Shown here in pieces: positions 26,960 to 36,540 of a stretch of 64,000 nt of DNA. Source of the stretch: JBBDMU01 sp040905685 (lineage in GTDB: Bacteria; Bacteroidota; Rhodothermia; Balneolales; Natronogracilivirgulaceae). The DNA is taken from NCBI GenBank assembly GCA_040905685.1, contig JBBDRB010000055.1, positions 61,467 through 125,466 of the forward strand. The letters are read 5' to 3'. Positions within the stretch are counted from its first letter, which is position 1; each line of letters begins with the position of its first letter. The translations under genes were made by a program, and so were the position numbers. The notes under the pieces were generated by a model. The model ran no database searches, was not told where the DNA came from, and worked only from the letters and a program-made list of their open reading frames with translations.

Positions 26960-28771
26960 ATGTTATTAGAAGGTATTGACTGGTCCATTATCGCCCTGTA
27001 TCTGGTAATATCCCTGGCTATCGGGATCATAGTTTCAAGGCAGGCCGGCAAAGATTCCACCCAGTTCTTCGCGGCCGGCAAAAATATGCCCTGGTGGTTA
27101 CTGGGCGTATCCATGGTGGCAACCACATTTTCAACCGATACCCCCAATCTGGTCACCAATATTGTCCGGCAGGATGGGGTGGCCGGAAATTGGGTATGGT
27201 GGGCTTTTCTGCTGACCGGCATGATGACCGTGTTCATCTATGCCCAGCTCTGGAAACGTTCCGGGGTCCTGACCGACGTTGAATTCTATGAGCTGCGCTA
27301 CAGCGGTGCCAAAGCCGCTTTCCTGAGAGGGTTCCGGGCGATATACCTGGGATTCTTTTTTAATGTGGTGATCATGGCTACGGTCTCCCTGGCCGCCATC
27401 AAGCTGGGGGGCGTTCTCATGGGCCTTACTCCTTTGCAAACCATGCTGATCGCCGGTACATTTACCGTAATATACAGTTCGCTAGGCGGATTAAAAGGGG
27501 TGCTGATCACCGATTTTTTCCAGTTTTTTCTCTCGATCGGAGGGGCTTTTATTGCCGCTTATGTAGCGCTTCAGCACCCTGAAGTGGGTGGATTGAGCGG
27601 GATGCTCAGCCATGAGAACGTACAGGGCAGCCTGTCTATAATGCCTGATTTTTCAGACAGCTCCCAGGTACTGGCCATCTTTATGATCCCGATAATGGTG
27701 CAGTGGTGGAGCGTGTACTATCCGGGAGCGGAACCGGGAGGCGGGGGATATGTAGCGCAGCGTATGTTTGCCGCCAAAGATGAAAACAACTCCATTGGCG
27801 CCGTGTTTTTCTTCAACGCCGCCCATTATGCATTGCGCCCGTGGCCGTGGATAATCGTGGCATTATGTTCCATGATCGTTTTTCCGGATCTGAATTCCAT
27901 GTCCGAGGCCTTTCCCGGCACCGAATCCATAGCTCAAGATGATATGGGATACCCGGCCATGCTTACCTTTATACCTCCCGGCTTGCTCGGCCTGGTGCTG
28001 GCCTCGCTCATTGCCGCTTACATGTCTACGATATCCACCCACCTGAACTGGGGTTCTTCCTATCTGGTAAATGATTTCTACAAGCGATTTATTAAACCGG
28101 AAAGCACGGAAAAGCACCTTGTCCTGGCCGGCCGGATATCCACGTTAGTACTGATGATCTTCGCCAGCGCCCTGGCCCTGCTGATGGAAAGTGCCCTGGA
28201 TAACTTCCAGATCCTGCTGCAAATCGGCGCCGGAACCGGCTTGCTGTTTATCCTGCGTTGGTTCTGGTGGCGCATCAACGCCTATAGCGAAATCACCGCC
28301 ATGACCATATCCTTTCTGATAGCCCTTTATTTCCGATTTGCGCATTCGCTTACGGGTCTGCCTGAACTTTCGGGATGGCAGGAGCTGACCATAGGAACCC
28401 TGGTCACGACAGTAACCTGGATCCTGGTTACCTATCTGACCCAGCCCACCGATTATAAAACCCTGCTGAATTTTTGCAGGGTAGCTCAACCGGGCGGCCC
28501 GGGATGGGCGAAGGTCATGGACCGGGCCAAAGCCGAAGGGGAGAAGTTTGAATCTGACGATGAAGCCTGGAAGGTTCCCCAGGGCATATTATGCATGGTG
28601 CTTGGCTGTGTGAGTATTTACAGCGCCTTGATTGGTACGGGTTACTGGATATATGCCAATTATTTTTGGGCTTCCGTAGTCACCGTAATTGGGATTGTTT
28701 CAACCATTATGTTAATATCCACCTGGCAAAGGCTGATCGCTGAACCGGAAAAGGTGGATCAGGAAACATAG
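26960..28771 (+). CDS. Sodium:solute symporter (SSS family)
   Basis: The 603-residue multi-pass protein has the SSS pattern: SQFFAAGKNMPWWLLGVSMVATTFSTDTPN early on, SSLGGLKGVLITDFFQF, and SLIAAYMSTISTHLNWGSSYLVNDFYKRF later, where the SMST-like region forms the sodium site. It is longer than ordinary sugar SSS carriers and has a hydrophilic stretch near residue 510. Its position between the cytosolic amidohydrolase and GH109 copy 2 suggests uptake of a sugar or sugar derivative released outside the cytosol. Confidence 0.9.
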   Translation: MLLEGIDWSIIALYLVISLAIGIIVSRQAGKDSTQFFAAGKNMPWWLLGVSMVATTFSTDTPNLVTNIVRQDGVAGNWVWWAFLLTGMMTVFIYAQLWKRSGVLTDVEFYELRYSGAKAAFLRGFRAIYLGFFFNVVIMATVSLAAIKLGGVLMGLTPLQTMLIAGTFTVIYSSLGGLKGVLITDFFQFFLSIGGAFIAAYVALQHPEVGGLSGMLSHENVQGSLSIMPDFSDSSQVLAIFMIPIMVQWWSVYYPGAEPGGGGYVAQRMFAAKDENNSIGAVFFFNAAHYALRPWPWIIVALCSMIVFPDLNSMSEAFPGTESIAQDDMGYPAMLTFIPPGLLGLVLASLIAAYMSTISTHLNWGSSYLVNDFYKRFIKPESTEKHLVLAGRISTLVLMIFASALALLMESALDNFQILLQIGAGTGLLFILRWFWWRINAYSEITAMTISFLIALYFRFAHSLTGLPELSGWQELTIGTLVTTVTWILVTYLTQPTDYKTLLNFCRVAQPGGPGWAKVMDRAKAEGEKFESDDEAWKVPQGILCMVLGCVSIYSALIGTGYWIYANYFWASVVTVIGIVSTIMLISTWQRLIAEPEKVDQET

Positions 28772-28827
28772 TTAAAGAAAAACTGAAAAATACGGCACCT
28801 TAAATTTCATCTTAAACCTGAAGCGCC

Positions 28828-30228
28828 ATGAAAAGTAATCGCAGAGATTTTTTAAAAATGACGGGTTTTGGTCTGGCCGGGACGGGTATGTTCGGCTGTG
28901 CGGCCAAGACAGAAAATCATGATCCCTTCCCTCAGACGCATCGTCAGAACTTCAACATGGCCGGTTACGCCGCACCCCGGCTGGACTCGGTGCGCGTCGG
29001 CATCATCGGGTTGGGCAACCGCGGATCGGGTGCCGTAAGGCGGTTGTCCCGGATCGAAGGCGTGGAGATCAGGGGCCTCTGTGATTTGTTGCCTGACCGG
29101 GTAGACCGGGCCAGGAATGCTCTCGCCGACACGGCCCATAATCCGGACGGTTATTCAGGAAGCGAAGACGAATACAAAAAACTTTGTGAACGGGAGGACA
29201 TCGACCTGATTTACATTTGCACGCCCTGGCAGTGGCATACTCCCCAGGCCGTCTATGCCATGGAGCATGAAAAGCATGCGGCCACGGAAATCCCGGCTGC
29301 CCGTACGATTGAGGAATGCTGGCAACTGGTGGAAACGTCCGAACGGACACGGAGGCATTGCATGATGCTTGAAAACGTATGCTACGACTCATTCGAGATG
29401 TTGACCCTGAACATGGCCAGACAGGGTTTTCTGGGGGAGATCATCCATGCCGAAGGTGCCTACATCCACGATCTGATGGGAAATAATTTTTCCAGTGATA
29501 ACTACCAGGATATGTGGCGTTTGAAAGAGAACGCCAGCCGGAACGGGAACCTGTACCCGTGTCACGGGCTGGGATCCATTGCCCAGGCCATGAATCTCAA
29601 TACCGGCGATAAAATGGATTACTTGGTTTCGGTCTCCGGGGATGATTTTATGATGGAAGACCGGGCCAGGGAACTGGCTGCCGGCGATGATTTCTGGGAT
29701 CCGTTTGTCGGTCAGCCTTACCGTGGCAATATGAATACCAGCACCATTCGTACCCATAAAGGACGCACCCTTATGCTCCAGCATGATGTAAGCTCGCCAC
29801 GGCCCTATTCACGCATCCATTTGCTGAGCGGGACCAAAGGCATTGCCCAAAAATACCCGGAGCCGGCACGAATAGCCTTAAGCCATCACGGCTGGGTATC
29901 GGATGAGGAATTCAGGGAACTGGAGGAGCAATACACACCGGAGATCACTAAAAAGATCGGGGAAATGGCCCGTCAGGTGGGCGGCCACGGAGGAATGGAT
30001 ACCATCATGGACTGGCGGTTGATCGATTGCCTGAGAAACGGGATCCCTTTGGATATGAACGTTTATGACGCCGCTCTCTGGAGTTCCATCGCCCCTTTGA
30101 GTGAATGGTCGGTGGCCAACCGGTCCAATTCCATAGATGTTCCGGATTTTACCTCCGGTTCATGGGAAACCAACAAACCGGCTATGGATATAGCGCTGAA
30201 TAAGGGCGGCAATACGGGAATAATCTAG
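28828..30228 (+). CDS. GH109-type alpha-N-acetylgalactosaminidase, copy 2
   Basis: The 466-residue Tat-exported protein (NRRDFLKMTG, then FGC) is closely similar to copy 1 but keeps the family motifs: VRVGIIGLGNRGSG for NAD binding, MMLENVCYDS with Glu182 and Tyr186, NGNLYPCHGLG with the central His, and SSPRPYSRIHLLSGTKGI. GH109 enzymes release terminal GalNAc using bound NAD. With agaS, the PfkB kinase and LacD upstream, it makes a coherent GalNAc-release and breakdown set. It is the last gene of the plus-strand block. Confidence 0.88.
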   Translation: MKSNRRDFLKMTGFGLAGTGMFGCAAKTENHDPFPQTHRQNFNMAGYAAPRLDSVRVGIIGLGNRGSGAVRRLSRIEGVEIRGLCDLLPDRVDRARNALADTAHNPDGYSGSEDEYKKLCEREDIDLIYICTPWQWHTPQAVYAMEHEKHAATEIPAARTIEECWQLVETSERTRRHCMMLENVCYDSFEMLTLNMARQGFLGEIIHAEGAYIHDLMGNNFSSDNYQDMWRLKENASRNGNLYPCHGLGSIAQAMNLNTGDKMDYLVSVSGDDFMMEDRARELAAGDDFWDPFVGQPYRGNMNTSTIRTHKGRTLMLQHDVSSPRPYSRIHLLSGTKGIAQKYPEPARIALSHHGWVSDEEFRELEEQYTPEITKKIGEMARQVGGHGGMDTIMDWRLIDCLRNGIPLDMNVYDAALWSSIAPLSEWSVANRSNSIDVPDFTSGSWETNKPAMDIALNKGGNTGII

Positions 30229-30237
30229 ACCCCTGGC

Positions 30238-31575
30238 TTAGAAAAACAAGTTACTGGCCGTACGGACGGCCAGCAAGAGGACCACGATAAAACCAATGCA
30301 AAGCACGACCTTCATCCAAAGGGGGACGGCGCGCGGACCCGTAAGGTCGGGGCGGGTAACCAGGTAAATCATGGCCAGTGCCAGCACAGGCAGCCCGAGC
30401 ACGGTCAGCGCCTGGGCAAAGGTGATAATCTGTGACGGGGCCGTACCGCCGAAGGCCAGGGCAATGACCATGGCCAGCAGCAAGGTAAAAGCCGTGAACA
30501 TGCGCGTGGAGGTCTGGTCCAGCCGTCCGCCAAAGCCGAGTCCGTCTGATAACAGCGTGCCACCGATCATGGCATTGACCAGGAAGGAAGAAAAGGCACC
30601 CGCAAACAGGCCGACACTGAACAGGATAACGGCCGCCGGACCAAAGAAGGGTTCGAGCTGCCGTGCCACATCACCCGCAGAGCCAATTTCATCGGATCCT
30701 ACCGTTCCGTGCAGTACGGCCGCCGCGGTGATCATTATAATAGCCGAGACCAGGCCAAGGATGGCAATGCCCATCAGGGAATCGGTCATGCCCCGCTTAA
30801 CATCCTGGATCCCCCAGCCTTTTTCCTTAACCAGGTAAGACTGGTAAAAGACCCCCGCGATGGAGACGGTCGTGGCGAAAAAGCCTATCACCAGCGTCCA
30901 GTTCAGCGGCTCACCAGATGGCTGGGCCTGGGGGATGGAAGGGATGAGTCCGCGCCCGATTTCCAGTATGGAAGGGCCGGCAAACATCAGGTTCACGAAA
31001 AAGCCGACCAGCATGATCAACATCAGGATGATCATGAATTTTTCAACGGGTGTATACAGTCTGCGCAATCCGAGCAGTACGGCGATTATAAATCCGTTCA
31101 GCAGCACCAGAATACTGGCCGACATCCATGGCCCCCGCACTTCTTCGGCCGGCAGATTGGTTATCTGCTCGATCAGCGGATCGATGGCGAACAGGATGGC
31201 CGCATTATTGGAGGTTTGAAAACTGGCGATGATCAGAAAGACGATCACCCCCACGAAAGCCGCGGTGGGCCGGCCCAGACGGTGGGCAAGTTCATCGCAT
31301 AGGGTACGTTCATAGATCACCCCCAGCCGTGCCGCGATCATGACCAGGCAGATCATCAGGGCCGTCGATAAAACCGGTACCCAAAGCAGGGAATAACCAA
31401 ACTCGACGCCGATGGCCGATGCCAGGTAGATGCTGCCCGGACCCAAAACCACAGAGGCCACGATGATGGCCGGCCCGAGAGAACGAAACAATCCACGGGC
31501 TTTGGAGGGGCTGTCGGAGGAGGAAGCTGCTTCGTTGGGGTAACCGGGGTCCGAGGATTCTGTAGACTTTGTCAT
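30238..31575 (-). CDS. Nramp-like divalent-metal transporter homologue with altered metal site
   Basis: The 445-residue protein has about eleven membrane segments in an Nramp arrangement (RSLGPAIIVASVVLGPGSIYLASAIGVEFGYSLLWV). The first-helix motif DPGN of metal-transporting Nramp proteins is GPGS here (residues 45-48), and the sixth-helix MPH is replaced (SIAGVFYQSYLV). The usual Asp, Asn and Met ligands are thus missing, so manganese/iron transport should not be assumed. It is convergent with GH109 copy 2 (9-base gap) and stands alone. Confidence 0.85.
   Translation of the reverse strand: MTKSTESSDPGYPNEAASSSDSPSKARGLFRSLGPAIIVASVVLGPGSIYLASAIGVEFGYSLLWVPVLSTALMICLVMIAARLGVIYERTLCDELAHRLGRPTAAFVGVIVFLIIASFQTSNNAAILFAIDPLIEQITNLPAEEVRGPWMSASILVLLNGFIIAVLLGLRRLYTPVEKFMIILMLIMLVGFFVNLMFAGPSILEIGRGLIPSIPQAQPSGEPLNWTLVIGFFATTVSIAGVFYQSYLVKEKGWGIQDVKRGMTDSLMGIAILGLVSAIIMITAAAVLHGTVGSDEIGSAGDVARQLEPFFGPAAVILFSVGLFAGAFSSFLVNAMIGGTLLSDGLGFGGRLDQTSTRMFTAFTLLLAMVIALAFGGTAPSQIITFAQALTVLGLPVLALAMIYLVTRPDLTGPRAVPLWMKVVLCIGFIVVLLLAVRTASNLFF
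30250..30273 (-). terminator. Possible terminator overlapping the end of the Nramp-like gene
   Basis: CTGGCCGT (30254-30261) and ACGGCCAG (30266-30273) form an 8-bp stem with a 4-base loop. On the minus strand it is followed by TAACTTGTTTTTC. The U-rich part begins a few bases late and lies inside the last codons, so this is tentative. Confidence 0.35.
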
Positions 31576-31803
31576 AAACGGTGCCTGTTCAGTTGCAAAT
31601 TGGGGTTTGAAAAATTTAAGATAAAAAAAGTATACCGGTTATCATAAACTCGGTGAGTAAAATGCTAATGATATCCGGGTAAGGTCACAACGCGACACAG
31701 GATTTTAAGGGTTGGAAGAAATTGGTTTTATAATTATTATGGTGGCTGAATCGCCTGCAGGTGGGGTCCGTTCAGCGAGCAAAACATTACACCAGACAAT
31801 ATT

Positions 31804-33504
31804 ATGGGAAAGAAGGAAGACAGAACATTTGAAGCCATTGTAATCGGTTCCGGCATGAGTGGCGGATATGCGGCAAAGGAGCTTTGTGATAAAGGAGTTA
31901 AGACCCTGGTGCTGGAGCGAGGCCGTCCGGTTGCACATGGTGACTACCCCACGGCCAATCTGGATCCCTGGGATTTACCGAATGCGGGAAGGGTGCCTCA
32001 GGAATTTTTAAAGAAGAATCCGGTTATCGCCCGCTGTTATGCCTATGATAAAACAACTGAACATTTTTTTGTAAAAGACCAGGAGCAGCCTTATGTACAG
32101 GACAAGCCCTTCGACTGGATCCGCAGTTACCAGGAAGGAGGGAAGTCCCTGGTTTGGGCACGGGGCGGCCAGCGCTGGAGCCGGTACGATTTTGACGGGC
32201 CCGGCCGGGACGGCTACAGCATCGAATGGCCTATAACCTACGATGAGCTGGCACCCTGGTATACCGAGGTGGAGCATTTTGTCGGGTGGAGTGGAAACAA
32301 AGACGGTCTGGATCATCTGCCGGACGGGGATTTTCTTCCTCCTTTTGAAATGAACTGCATGGAAAAGCATATGAAGGAGACCATTGAATCTTCCTATCCC
32401 GACCGCCATCTGGTCCAGGGCCGATTGGCTCACCTGACCGAAGTCCGCGACATACACCGTCAGCAGGGCCGTGGTAAATGCCAGTCGCGAAACCTGTGCC
32501 AGCGCGGATGTCCGTACGGGGCCTATTTCAGTTCCAACTCATCGACCCTGCCCTGGGCGCAACGAACGGGCAATCTGACCATCCGGACGCATTCTGTGGT
32601 GGATTCCATTATCTATGATGAAGACAGGGGAAAGGCTGCCGGGGTTCGCGTTATGGATGCAAACACCAAAGAAATGACCGAATATTATGCACGGGTTATT
32701 TTCCTGAATGCGGCCTGCCTGAACTCCAACATGATCCTGTTAAACAGCAAATCAAACCGGTTTCCCGACGGACTGGGAAATGACAGTGGTGTGCTGGGCC
32801 ATTATATTGGCTTTCATAACTACCGGGGCCGGGCCGGGGGAACGTACGAAGGGTTTAAAGACCGATATTTTTATGGCAGAAGGCCCACCACGCCGATCAT
32901 GCCTCCCTTCCGGAATGTATACAAACAGGATGACGTTGATTTTCAGGGCAAATACCTGATTTCAACCGGGTCAAACCGTTCGGGCTGGGGCAGGGGACTC
33001 CGCTCTGAGCATATCGGGGCTGATCTGAAAGAGGAGATGCAAACCCCGGGTGGATGGAGCGTGAGCATGCGCATGTCCGGAGAAGTGATCCCGGATTACA
33101 ACAATCATATCCGGCTCAGCGAAACGGAAACCGATGACTGGGGCATGCCCCTTCTGGTCACCTCCATTGATTACAGCACCAATGACGACGAAATGACTAA
33201 AGATTTCCTGGAACAGGGTGTTGAGATCCTGGAAAAGGTGGGTATAAAAAATATTTGGACGGCGGATAACAAGCAGGCTCCCGGCCTGGATATTCATGAG
33301 ATGGGCGGGGCCCGGATGGGTAAAGATCCGAAAACCTCCATCCTCAACAAATGGAATCAAATCCATTCCTGCAACAACGTCTATGTCACCGACGGGGCAT
33401 GCATGAATTCCGTATCGGTTCAGAACCCCTCGCTCACCTTTATGGCGATTGCTGCCCGGGCGGCAAATCATGCGGCTGAGGAATTAAAAAAGAACAACTT
33501 CTAA
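31804..33504 (+). CDS. GMC-family FAD dehydrogenase
   Basis: The 566-residue protein starts with an FAD-binding motif (AIVIGSGMSGGYAAKELCDKG, then LVLERG), has GGKSLVWARGGQRWS near residue 110, and ends with the GMC signature region HEMGGARMGKDP and VTDGACMNSVSVQNPSLTFMAIAARAA. A CQSRNLCQRGCPYGAYFSS cysteine cluster sits near residue 220. Together with the subunit-3-like gene 19 bases downstream it forms a membrane-linked sugar or alcohol dehydrogenase of the gluconate-2-dehydrogenase/glucoside-3-dehydrogenase kind. The substrate is unknown. No signal peptide is seen, so export would rely on the Tat partner. Confidence 0.88.
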   Translation: MGKKEDRTFEAIVIGSGMSGGYAAKELCDKGVKTLVLERGRPVAHGDYPTANLDPWDLPNAGRVPQEFLKKNPVIARCYAYDKTTEHFFVKDQEQPYVQDKPFDWIRSYQEGGKSLVWARGGQRWSRYDFDGPGRDGYSIEWPITYDELAPWYTEVEHFVGWSGNKDGLDHLPDGDFLPPFEMNCMEKHMKETIESSYPDRHLVQGRLAHLTEVRDIHRQQGRGKCQSRNLCQRGCPYGAYFSSNSSTLPWAQRTGNLTIRTHSVVDSIIYDEDRGKAAGVRVMDANTKEMTEYYARVIFLNAACLNSNMILLNSKSNRFPDGLGNDSGVLGHYIGFHNYRGRAGGTYEGFKDRYFYGRRPTTPIMPPFRNVYKQDDVDFQGKYLISTGSNRSGWGRGLRSEHIGADLKEEMQTPGGWSVSMRMSGEVIPDYNNHIRLSETETDDWGMPLLVTSIDYSTNDDEMTKDFLEQGVEILEKVGIKNIWTADNKQAPGLDIHEMGGARMGKDPKTSILNKWNQIHSCNNVYVTDGACMNSVSVQNPSLTFMAIAARAANHAAEELKKNNF

Positions 33505-33523
33505 TAAACCAGGGATCACGAGC

Positions 33524-34096
33524 ATGGACAGAAGAGAAGCGATCAAACGAACGGCCGTTTTAATGGGAGGATTCGCCTTTGCACCCAGTGTTCTGGGCGT
33601 GCTCAACGGATGCACCCCCCAGGCCGGACCGGGCTGGAACCCGCAGTTTTTCAGCAACAGCCAGGCCAGGCTGGTCTCCGTACTTTCCGATGTCATTATC
33701 CCGGCCGGTGACACGCCCGGAGCCTCTGATGTGGGGGTGCCTGCCTTCATTGAAGAGATGGTTTCAACCATCTATGACGATGATGCCAAAAAGGTATTTA
33801 TTAACGGGCTGGAAGCTTTTAATAAGATGGCCGGTGAGGAACACGGCCAGGATTATCCGGATCTGGACCATGACCTGCAGTTTCAGTTTGCCGACCGTCA
33901 AAACAGGCTTGCCATCGGCAGCGAACACAACGACGACCCGGGCGTAAGGTTCTTTTTTATCATGAAGGAGCTTACCATGCTGGGTTATTTCACCAGCGAG
34001 GCCGGAGCCACCCAAACCCTGCGTTATGTTAAGGTTCCCGGAAGATATGAAGGCTGCATTCCTTTCGAAGAAGTCGGCAGAACCTGGGCAACATAA
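33524..34096 (+). CDS. Gluconate 2-dehydrogenase subunit 3-like Tat protein
   Basis: The 190-residue protein begins MDRREAIKRTAVLMGGFAFAP, a Tat signal, followed by LNGC. The body has LVSVLSDVIIPAGDTPGASDVGVPAFIEEMV and FFFIMKELTMLGYFTSEAGATQTLRYVKVPGRYEGC, characteristic of the subunit 3 family that pairs with GMC dehydrogenases. It probably carries the larger subunit through the Tat pathway. Confidence 0.9.
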   Translation: MDRREAIKRTAVLMGGFAFAPSVLGVLNGCTPQAGPGWNPQFFSNSQARLVSVLSDVIIPAGDTPGASDVGVPAFIEEMVSTIYDDDAKKVFINGLEAFNKMAGEEHGQDYPDLDHDLQFQFADRQNRLAIGSEHNDDPGVRFFFIMKELTMLGYFTSEAGATQTLRYVKVPGRYEGCIPFEEVGRTWAT

Positions 34097-34122
34097 AAAA
34101 CGGAATCCCGGCCCTTACGGCC
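34097..34122 (-). terminator. Possible terminator of the ExbB-Ig operon
   Basis: On the minus strand, GGCC-GTAAG-GGCC spans the stop codon and is followed by GGGATTCCG and then six Ts (As at 34095-34100). Short stem; weak evidence. Confidence 0.3.
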
Positions 34123-34966
34123 TGACTTCAGGCAGATAGACGGTATCGGACACCGTTTTGCTGATGTAGATCACATCATAGAGGTTTCGTTCGGTGATGA
34201 CCGTATCGGCGGGCGGCACGCTTAGCGGCTGCAGGGCCAGATCACGTTGCGGGGCCGGTTCCGGTTCGGCTGGCGGATCCGGTTCAACGATACCGGTATC
34301 GGGGTGGTCATCTGAAGGCAGGGGCGGTGATTCCGGATCGGCAGCATCAGGCTGGTCACCGGCCAGGACCCGGTCCTGAATTACAGTGTCGGTTTCGGTC
34401 AGATAGATCAATACGCTATCGGGAATTACAGGCGGACTTGGCGTATACTGCAACGATCCTTCGTCAAAGTCCCACATCTCAAAAGTAAAGCCATTTTCAT
34501 CGCGTTCAAGCCTCAGGCGTATGGGCAAGCCGGCATAATTGCGGTTCAGGGTTCTTAACAGGTCCGCAATGATGGCATTCTGGGCGGCATCGGTAACGTT
34601 TCCGGTTAATTCAGGATCAAACAAATCCGGTTCAATATTGTCGGAATCCACGCGATAATCATCCAGGCTCCAGTCCTGCATAACGGTAAGAGCCGCCTCA
34701 CTGGGCTCTTCAACAATATAAGCGCTCATCGACGGGTGGGCTACAACGATGTCGTCGGGACCGAACCCGTTAGCCGTTACATCAATGATCTCCAGTTTGT
34801 TAACATCGGATTCGGCGATCAGGAACTGATCCAGAAAAAAACCGATCAATTCCTGATTCGTGATCTCTGCAAACGGCCGGCTTATTTGTCCGATACCGGT
34901 CCCGGTGCCTTCCTCTTCAATTGATTGAAAAAAAACCATGGCCGGCAGCATTATTTGAATTATCAT
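34115..34966 (-). CDS. Unknown protein, last gene of the ExbB-Ig operon
   Basis: I do not recognise this 283-residue protein. A short hydrophobic start (MIIQIMLPAMVFF) may be a weak signal or anchor. The middle is acidic; about residues 195-250 are rich in Pro, Asp and Glu (DPESPPLPSDDHPDTGIVEPDPPAEPEPAP), suggesting a flexible linker, and the end is a Val/Ile/Thr-rich segment (NLYDVIYISKTVSDTVYLPEV). A good AGGGAG ribosome site precedes the ATG. It follows the TPR lipoprotein by 62 bases, the largest gap in the operon, so it may be partly independent. Confidence 0.7.
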   Translation of the reverse strand: MIIQIMLPAMVFFQSIEEEGTGTGIGQISRPFAEITNQELIGFFLDQFLIAESDVNKLEIIDVTANGFGPDDIVVAHPSMSAYIVEEPSEAALTVMQDWSLDDYRVDSDNIEPDLFDPELTGNVTDAAQNAIIADLLRTLNRNYAGLPIRLRLERDENGFTFEMWDFDEGSLQYTPSPPVIPDSVLIYLTETDTVIQDRVLAGDQPDAADPESPPLPSDDHPDTGIVEPDPPAEPEPAPQRDLALQPLSVPPADTVITERNLYDVIYISKTVSDTVYLPEVRP

Positions 34967-35028
34967 GATCGACTCCCTGGGTTGTGTATGATTGTTTGTT
35001 GTCCTTCATTCCCGCCGGCGGCCTCCGG

Positions 35029-36540
35029 TTATTCGTCCCTCCACAGTTCGATGAATTTTCGGGCCGCTTCGGAATCCCCTTTCCGGCGGTGCAGGTCCGA
35101 AAGCCTACGGTAGAGCTCTTTTTCATCATCGGCATTTAGCATGCTGACTTCATCCAGGGCTTTTTCAGCGTGGCTGATGGCCTCGGGAATGTTATTGCTG
35201 ATAATATTAGCGATCTCAAGATTGGTTTTGGCCCTGTTTGACCAGGGAAGGGAAGCTATCTGTTTGAAATATTTTAATGCCGTAAGCCGGTCCCTTTCTT
35301 CACGCAGATAACGCAAGCCTATGTTATAACAGATAATGCCGTAATCTTCAAAGTACTGATCATATTCCGGATCAACGGGCATACCGTCTCTCATGCTCGT
35401 TTCAGTTCGGTTTACCAGGCTCATCAGTCGATCTGCGGCCGCGTCTTCCCTGCCCAGTTCATAATGAGTAAGGGCCGTCCGCCAGTGAATTTCATCTTTG
35501 GCCCGTTGGGTCTTAAGACGGTCGAGAAGCAATATGTACTGTTCCTGTGCCTTTTCCAGCTCACCCTGGCTGCGAAGGGTGTTGATCGAATCGCGGGCCA
35601 TCCTTCCGGCAATATTGCCATCATCCCAATGGATGTAATCGATCATGAACTGGGCATCGTCCCGGAAACTCTCCTCCGGGGCGATATCCTTCGCATTGGC
35701 AAAGGAGGTTAACGCCTCGTCGGCCCTGTACATATTGGTCTGGGCATCACCCCGGTAAAAAATGTAATGGAAAAGGGTAAGGGAATCGTCGGGCGTAAGC
35801 ATACCCGGATCCGGTATCGCCGGATCCAGGAACTTATTCTTCCGGAAGGTCTCTTCGGCTTTGCCAAAATTTTTTGCTGCATCCGGCCATAGGTTCAGCG
35901 CATAATAATTTTCCGCCAGACGCGCATAAATGGCGTCCTCCCCCTGTTCGACCCGGGCCAGCTTCTCCAGAATATCAATGGCTTTTTCGTAATCGGAATT
36001 TTCGGTAAGCCGTACCGCTTTTCGCTGATAGACCAGCGACAGTCCGTATTTGGTCTCTACATCAAAGGGATTGTAATACAGGGCCTGCTCAAAGGCAGCC
36101 TGGGCCTCATCGAGCAGCTGGTTTTGACGGCGCATCAGCTCGCTGCCGGCCGTGGCGGACTGAGCCATCTTCTGCGACTGGATCAGTGCTTCGGCCCCCT
36201 CGTTATAGGATTCAATGGCCTTCAGGGAATCTTCCCCGGTAACGGGATGATCGTCTTGTGAACTCATGGCCAGATATTGCCACAACGAGTCGCTTTTATC
36301 GACGAGTGACCGCGCTTCGGTTTTATAGGCTTCGGCCTGATTTTCCCGGTCTATGGATACGAAGGACTGGCCTGCAATGGAATCCGCTATAACCGCAATG
36401 GTTGAATCCACTCCCGCCGGTACGGAAAAAGGCTCATCTTCGAGCGGACTCACCCGCGTGGTTGTTTCGGATGATTTACAGCCTGCCAGCAGGGCCAGAA
36501 CTAAGGCAATACTTACTACCGGTACTATATTTTTTGTCAT
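35029..36540 (-). CDS. TPR-repeat lipoprotein of the ExbB-Ig operon
   Basis: The 503-residue protein has a lipoprotein signal (VVSIALVLALLAGCKSSE, Cys about 21) and then helical tetratricopeptide-like repeats, e.g. AQAAFEQALYYNPFDVETKYGLSLVYQRKA, YEKAIDILEKLARVE, WPDAAKNFGKAEETF and AADRLMSLVN. It is likely a periplasmic scaffold on the inner face of the outer membrane. Start codon overlaps the stop of the TonB-like gene by 4 bases (translational coupling). The role may be like that of CpoB in Tol-Pal, but this is analogy only. Confidence 0.85.
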   Translation of the reverse strand: MTKNIVPVVSIALVLALLAGCKSSETTTRVSPLEDEPFSVPAGVDSTIAVIADSIAGQSFVSIDRENQAEAYKTEARSLVDKSDSLWQYLAMSSQDDHPVTGEDSLKAIESYNEGAEALIQSQKMAQSATAGSELMRRQNQLLDEAQAAFEQALYYNPFDVETKYGLSLVYQRKAVRLTENSDYEKAIDILEKLARVEQGEDAIYARLAENYYALNLWPDAAKNFGKAEETFRKNKFLDPAIPDPGMLTPDDSLTLFHYIFYRGDAQTNMYRADEALTSFANAKDIAPEESFRDDAQFMIDYIHWDDGNIAGRMARDSINTLRSQGELEKAQEQYILLLDRLKTQRAKDEIHWRTALTHYELGREDAAADRLMSLVNRTETSMRDGMPVDPEYDQYFEDYGIICYNIGLRYLREERDRLTALKYFKQIASLPWSNRAKTNLEIANIISNNIPEAISHAEKALDEVSMLNADDEKELYRRLSDLHRRKGDSEAARKFIELWRDE

